Assembly (NCBI RefSeq): GCF_000378345.1
Contig: NZ_KB899546.1
Coordinates: 251,523-315,522, forward strand
Source of the DNA: Hirschia maritima DSM 19733
GTDB lineage: Bacteria; Pseudomonadota; Alphaproteobacteria; Caulobacterales; Hyphomonadaceae
Reading direction: 5' to 3'
DNA length: 64,000 bases
The position numbers and the translations under genes are program-made. The notes under the pieces are model-generated. The model saw only the letters and a program-made list of their open reading frames with translations. It did no database searches and was not told the DNA's origin. Of the stretch, positions 63,418 through 64,000 are shown piece by piece; the first letter of the stretch is position 1, and each line of letters starts with the position of its first letter.

Positions 63418-64000
63418 ATGACATCAAACCAAAAGATTTCCTCAAAGCGTATTAAATTGCCGCTTCGCATAACGTTTGTGAGTGTTATTGCGTCTTTTCT
63501 TGCTGGTTTGGGTGTTCTTGTTTTTGAGATTGTGGTTGCTGGATTCCCTGCATCTGTATTCAATATAGTTGTGTGCATTTTAGTGACAATGCTGATTTCG
63601 TCGGCGATTGGTTATGTCACTTATCGTATTACTGAGAAATTATTAGGGCCTATAAACACTCTCGCAAAAGAAATACGGCGTCTGCGTCCCGGACAGGGAG
63701 ATGGGCTAACGTCTTCGGTCAGAAAAGTATCTGATGAGTTAGCGGATGCTGTGCATGATATGACAGCTAAATATGATGCAATTATTCGTAAAACTTATCA
63801 GATGTCTATTTCAGATCCGCTGACGGGTTTGATAAATAGGGCTCACTTTTTAAAGAAAACAGAAGCATATATTCTTTCGGGAGGGGAGCGGACCGTAAGT
63901 GTCGTTATTGTGGACTTGGACAGATTTAGCCGGGTTAATGACAAATTTGGCCCCCAATTAGCCGACGAGTTGTTGGTAATGGTAGGTGCGCGGTTAAAAG
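63418..64000 (+). CDS. Membrane-bound GGDEF (diguanylate cyclase) protein, partial
   Basis: The frame opens at ATG 63418 and runs off the window. The first part has two hydrophobic segments (residues about 18-42 and 47-65), then a HAMP-like stretch (TEKLLGPINTLAKEIRRLRPG), a helix, and the start of a GGDEF domain with SDPLTGLINRAHFLKK and VVIVDLDRFSRVNDKFGPQLADELL (split). The GGDEF motif itself is beyond the end, so whether it makes cyclic-di-GMP cannot be seen. It is divergent from hisB. Confidence 0.9.
   Translation, partial: MTSNQKISSKRIKLPLRITFVSVIASFLAGLGVLVFEIVVAGFPASVFNIVVCILVTMLISSAIGYVTYRITEKLLGPINTLAKEIRRLRPGQGDGLTSSVRKVSDELADAVHDMTAKYDAIIRKTYQMSISDPLTGLINRAHFLKKTEAYILSGGERTVSVVIVDLDRFSRVNDKFGPQLADELLVMVGARLK

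Noticed and set aside
1-64000. CRISPR arrays, insertion sequences, prophage genes, rRNA genes
   Set aside because: No regularly spaced repeats, transposase-like proteins, phage structural genes or rRNA sequence were seen.

Overview
The window is a gene-dense, fairly AT-rich (low to mid 40s % GC by eye) piece of an alphaproteobacterial chromosome. The gene order around hemE, the PPSR-type kinase/phosphorylase gene, maf, aroE, coaE, dnaQ and secB on one side, and hemH, hemJ, rho, mnmE, mnmG, rsmG, parA, parB, holA, lptE and leuS on the other, is the order known around the chromosomal origin of Caulobacter and its relatives. Together with a TonB-dependent receptor, an NtrZ-like protein, clustered GANTC sites at the origin and the DUF3576-leuS pair, this points to Caulobacterales/Maricaulales, most likely a Hyphomonadaceae-type marine bacterium (inference).

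Layout. 1-8.4 kb: end of a YebC gene, a DUF4188 gene, a photolyase, an unusual MGS-domain/amidohydrolase fusion followed by a low-molecular-weight phosphatase, and a complete EF-P beta-lysylation module (efp divergent from epmA-epmB). 8.4-13.5 kb: sbcD-sbcC and a LOG-family gene. 13.5-20.3 kb: the most accessory-looking part: aminotransferase, a carboxymuconolactone-decarboxylase-like gene, a TonB receptor, a C-terminally truncated AraC regulator ending beside tRNA-Gly(GCC), and a DUF6065 gene. 20.4-24.5 kb: prolyl-tRNA editing protein, thioredoxin-TPR, LON-domain, Trm112-like, DUF971 and a UbiH-type monooxygenase. 24.7-35.9 kb: amt, ftsK, lolA, xthA, response regulator, L,D-transpeptidase, yggS/thiE-like pair, ntrZ-like, porin, DUF3576 lipoprotein. 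36-40.2 kb: leuS-lptE-holA.

40.2-57.5 kb is the origin domain. Genes left of about 50.38 kb run leftward and genes right of 50.80 kb run rightward for several kb, so the 420-bp gap between them lies where replication and transcription diverge. It holds DnaA boxes, a cluster of GANTC (CcrM-type) sites and a GTAATAC repeat family. Four parS-type sites lie 4.5-8.3 kb to the left, in and around rsmG and mnmE next to parAB. dnaA itself, which follows Tim44/secB in Caulobacter as I recall, is not in the window.

57.5-63.3 kb is a histidine locus on the minus strand (hisB-hisH-hisA, then an EVE gene and an S9 peptidase, then hisF-hisE), with the S9 peptidase ending in its own terminator, so the usual contiguous his block is split. 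The window ends inside a membrane-bound GGDEF (diguanylate cyclase) gene.

Most of the window is conserved housekeeping. The best candidates for something not described are the MGS/amidohydrolase fusion at 2.3-3.8 kb with altered catalytic residues, the repeat family at the origin, the truncated AraC gene with a perfect operator-like dyad next to a tRNA, and a structured non-coding stretch between lolA and xthA.
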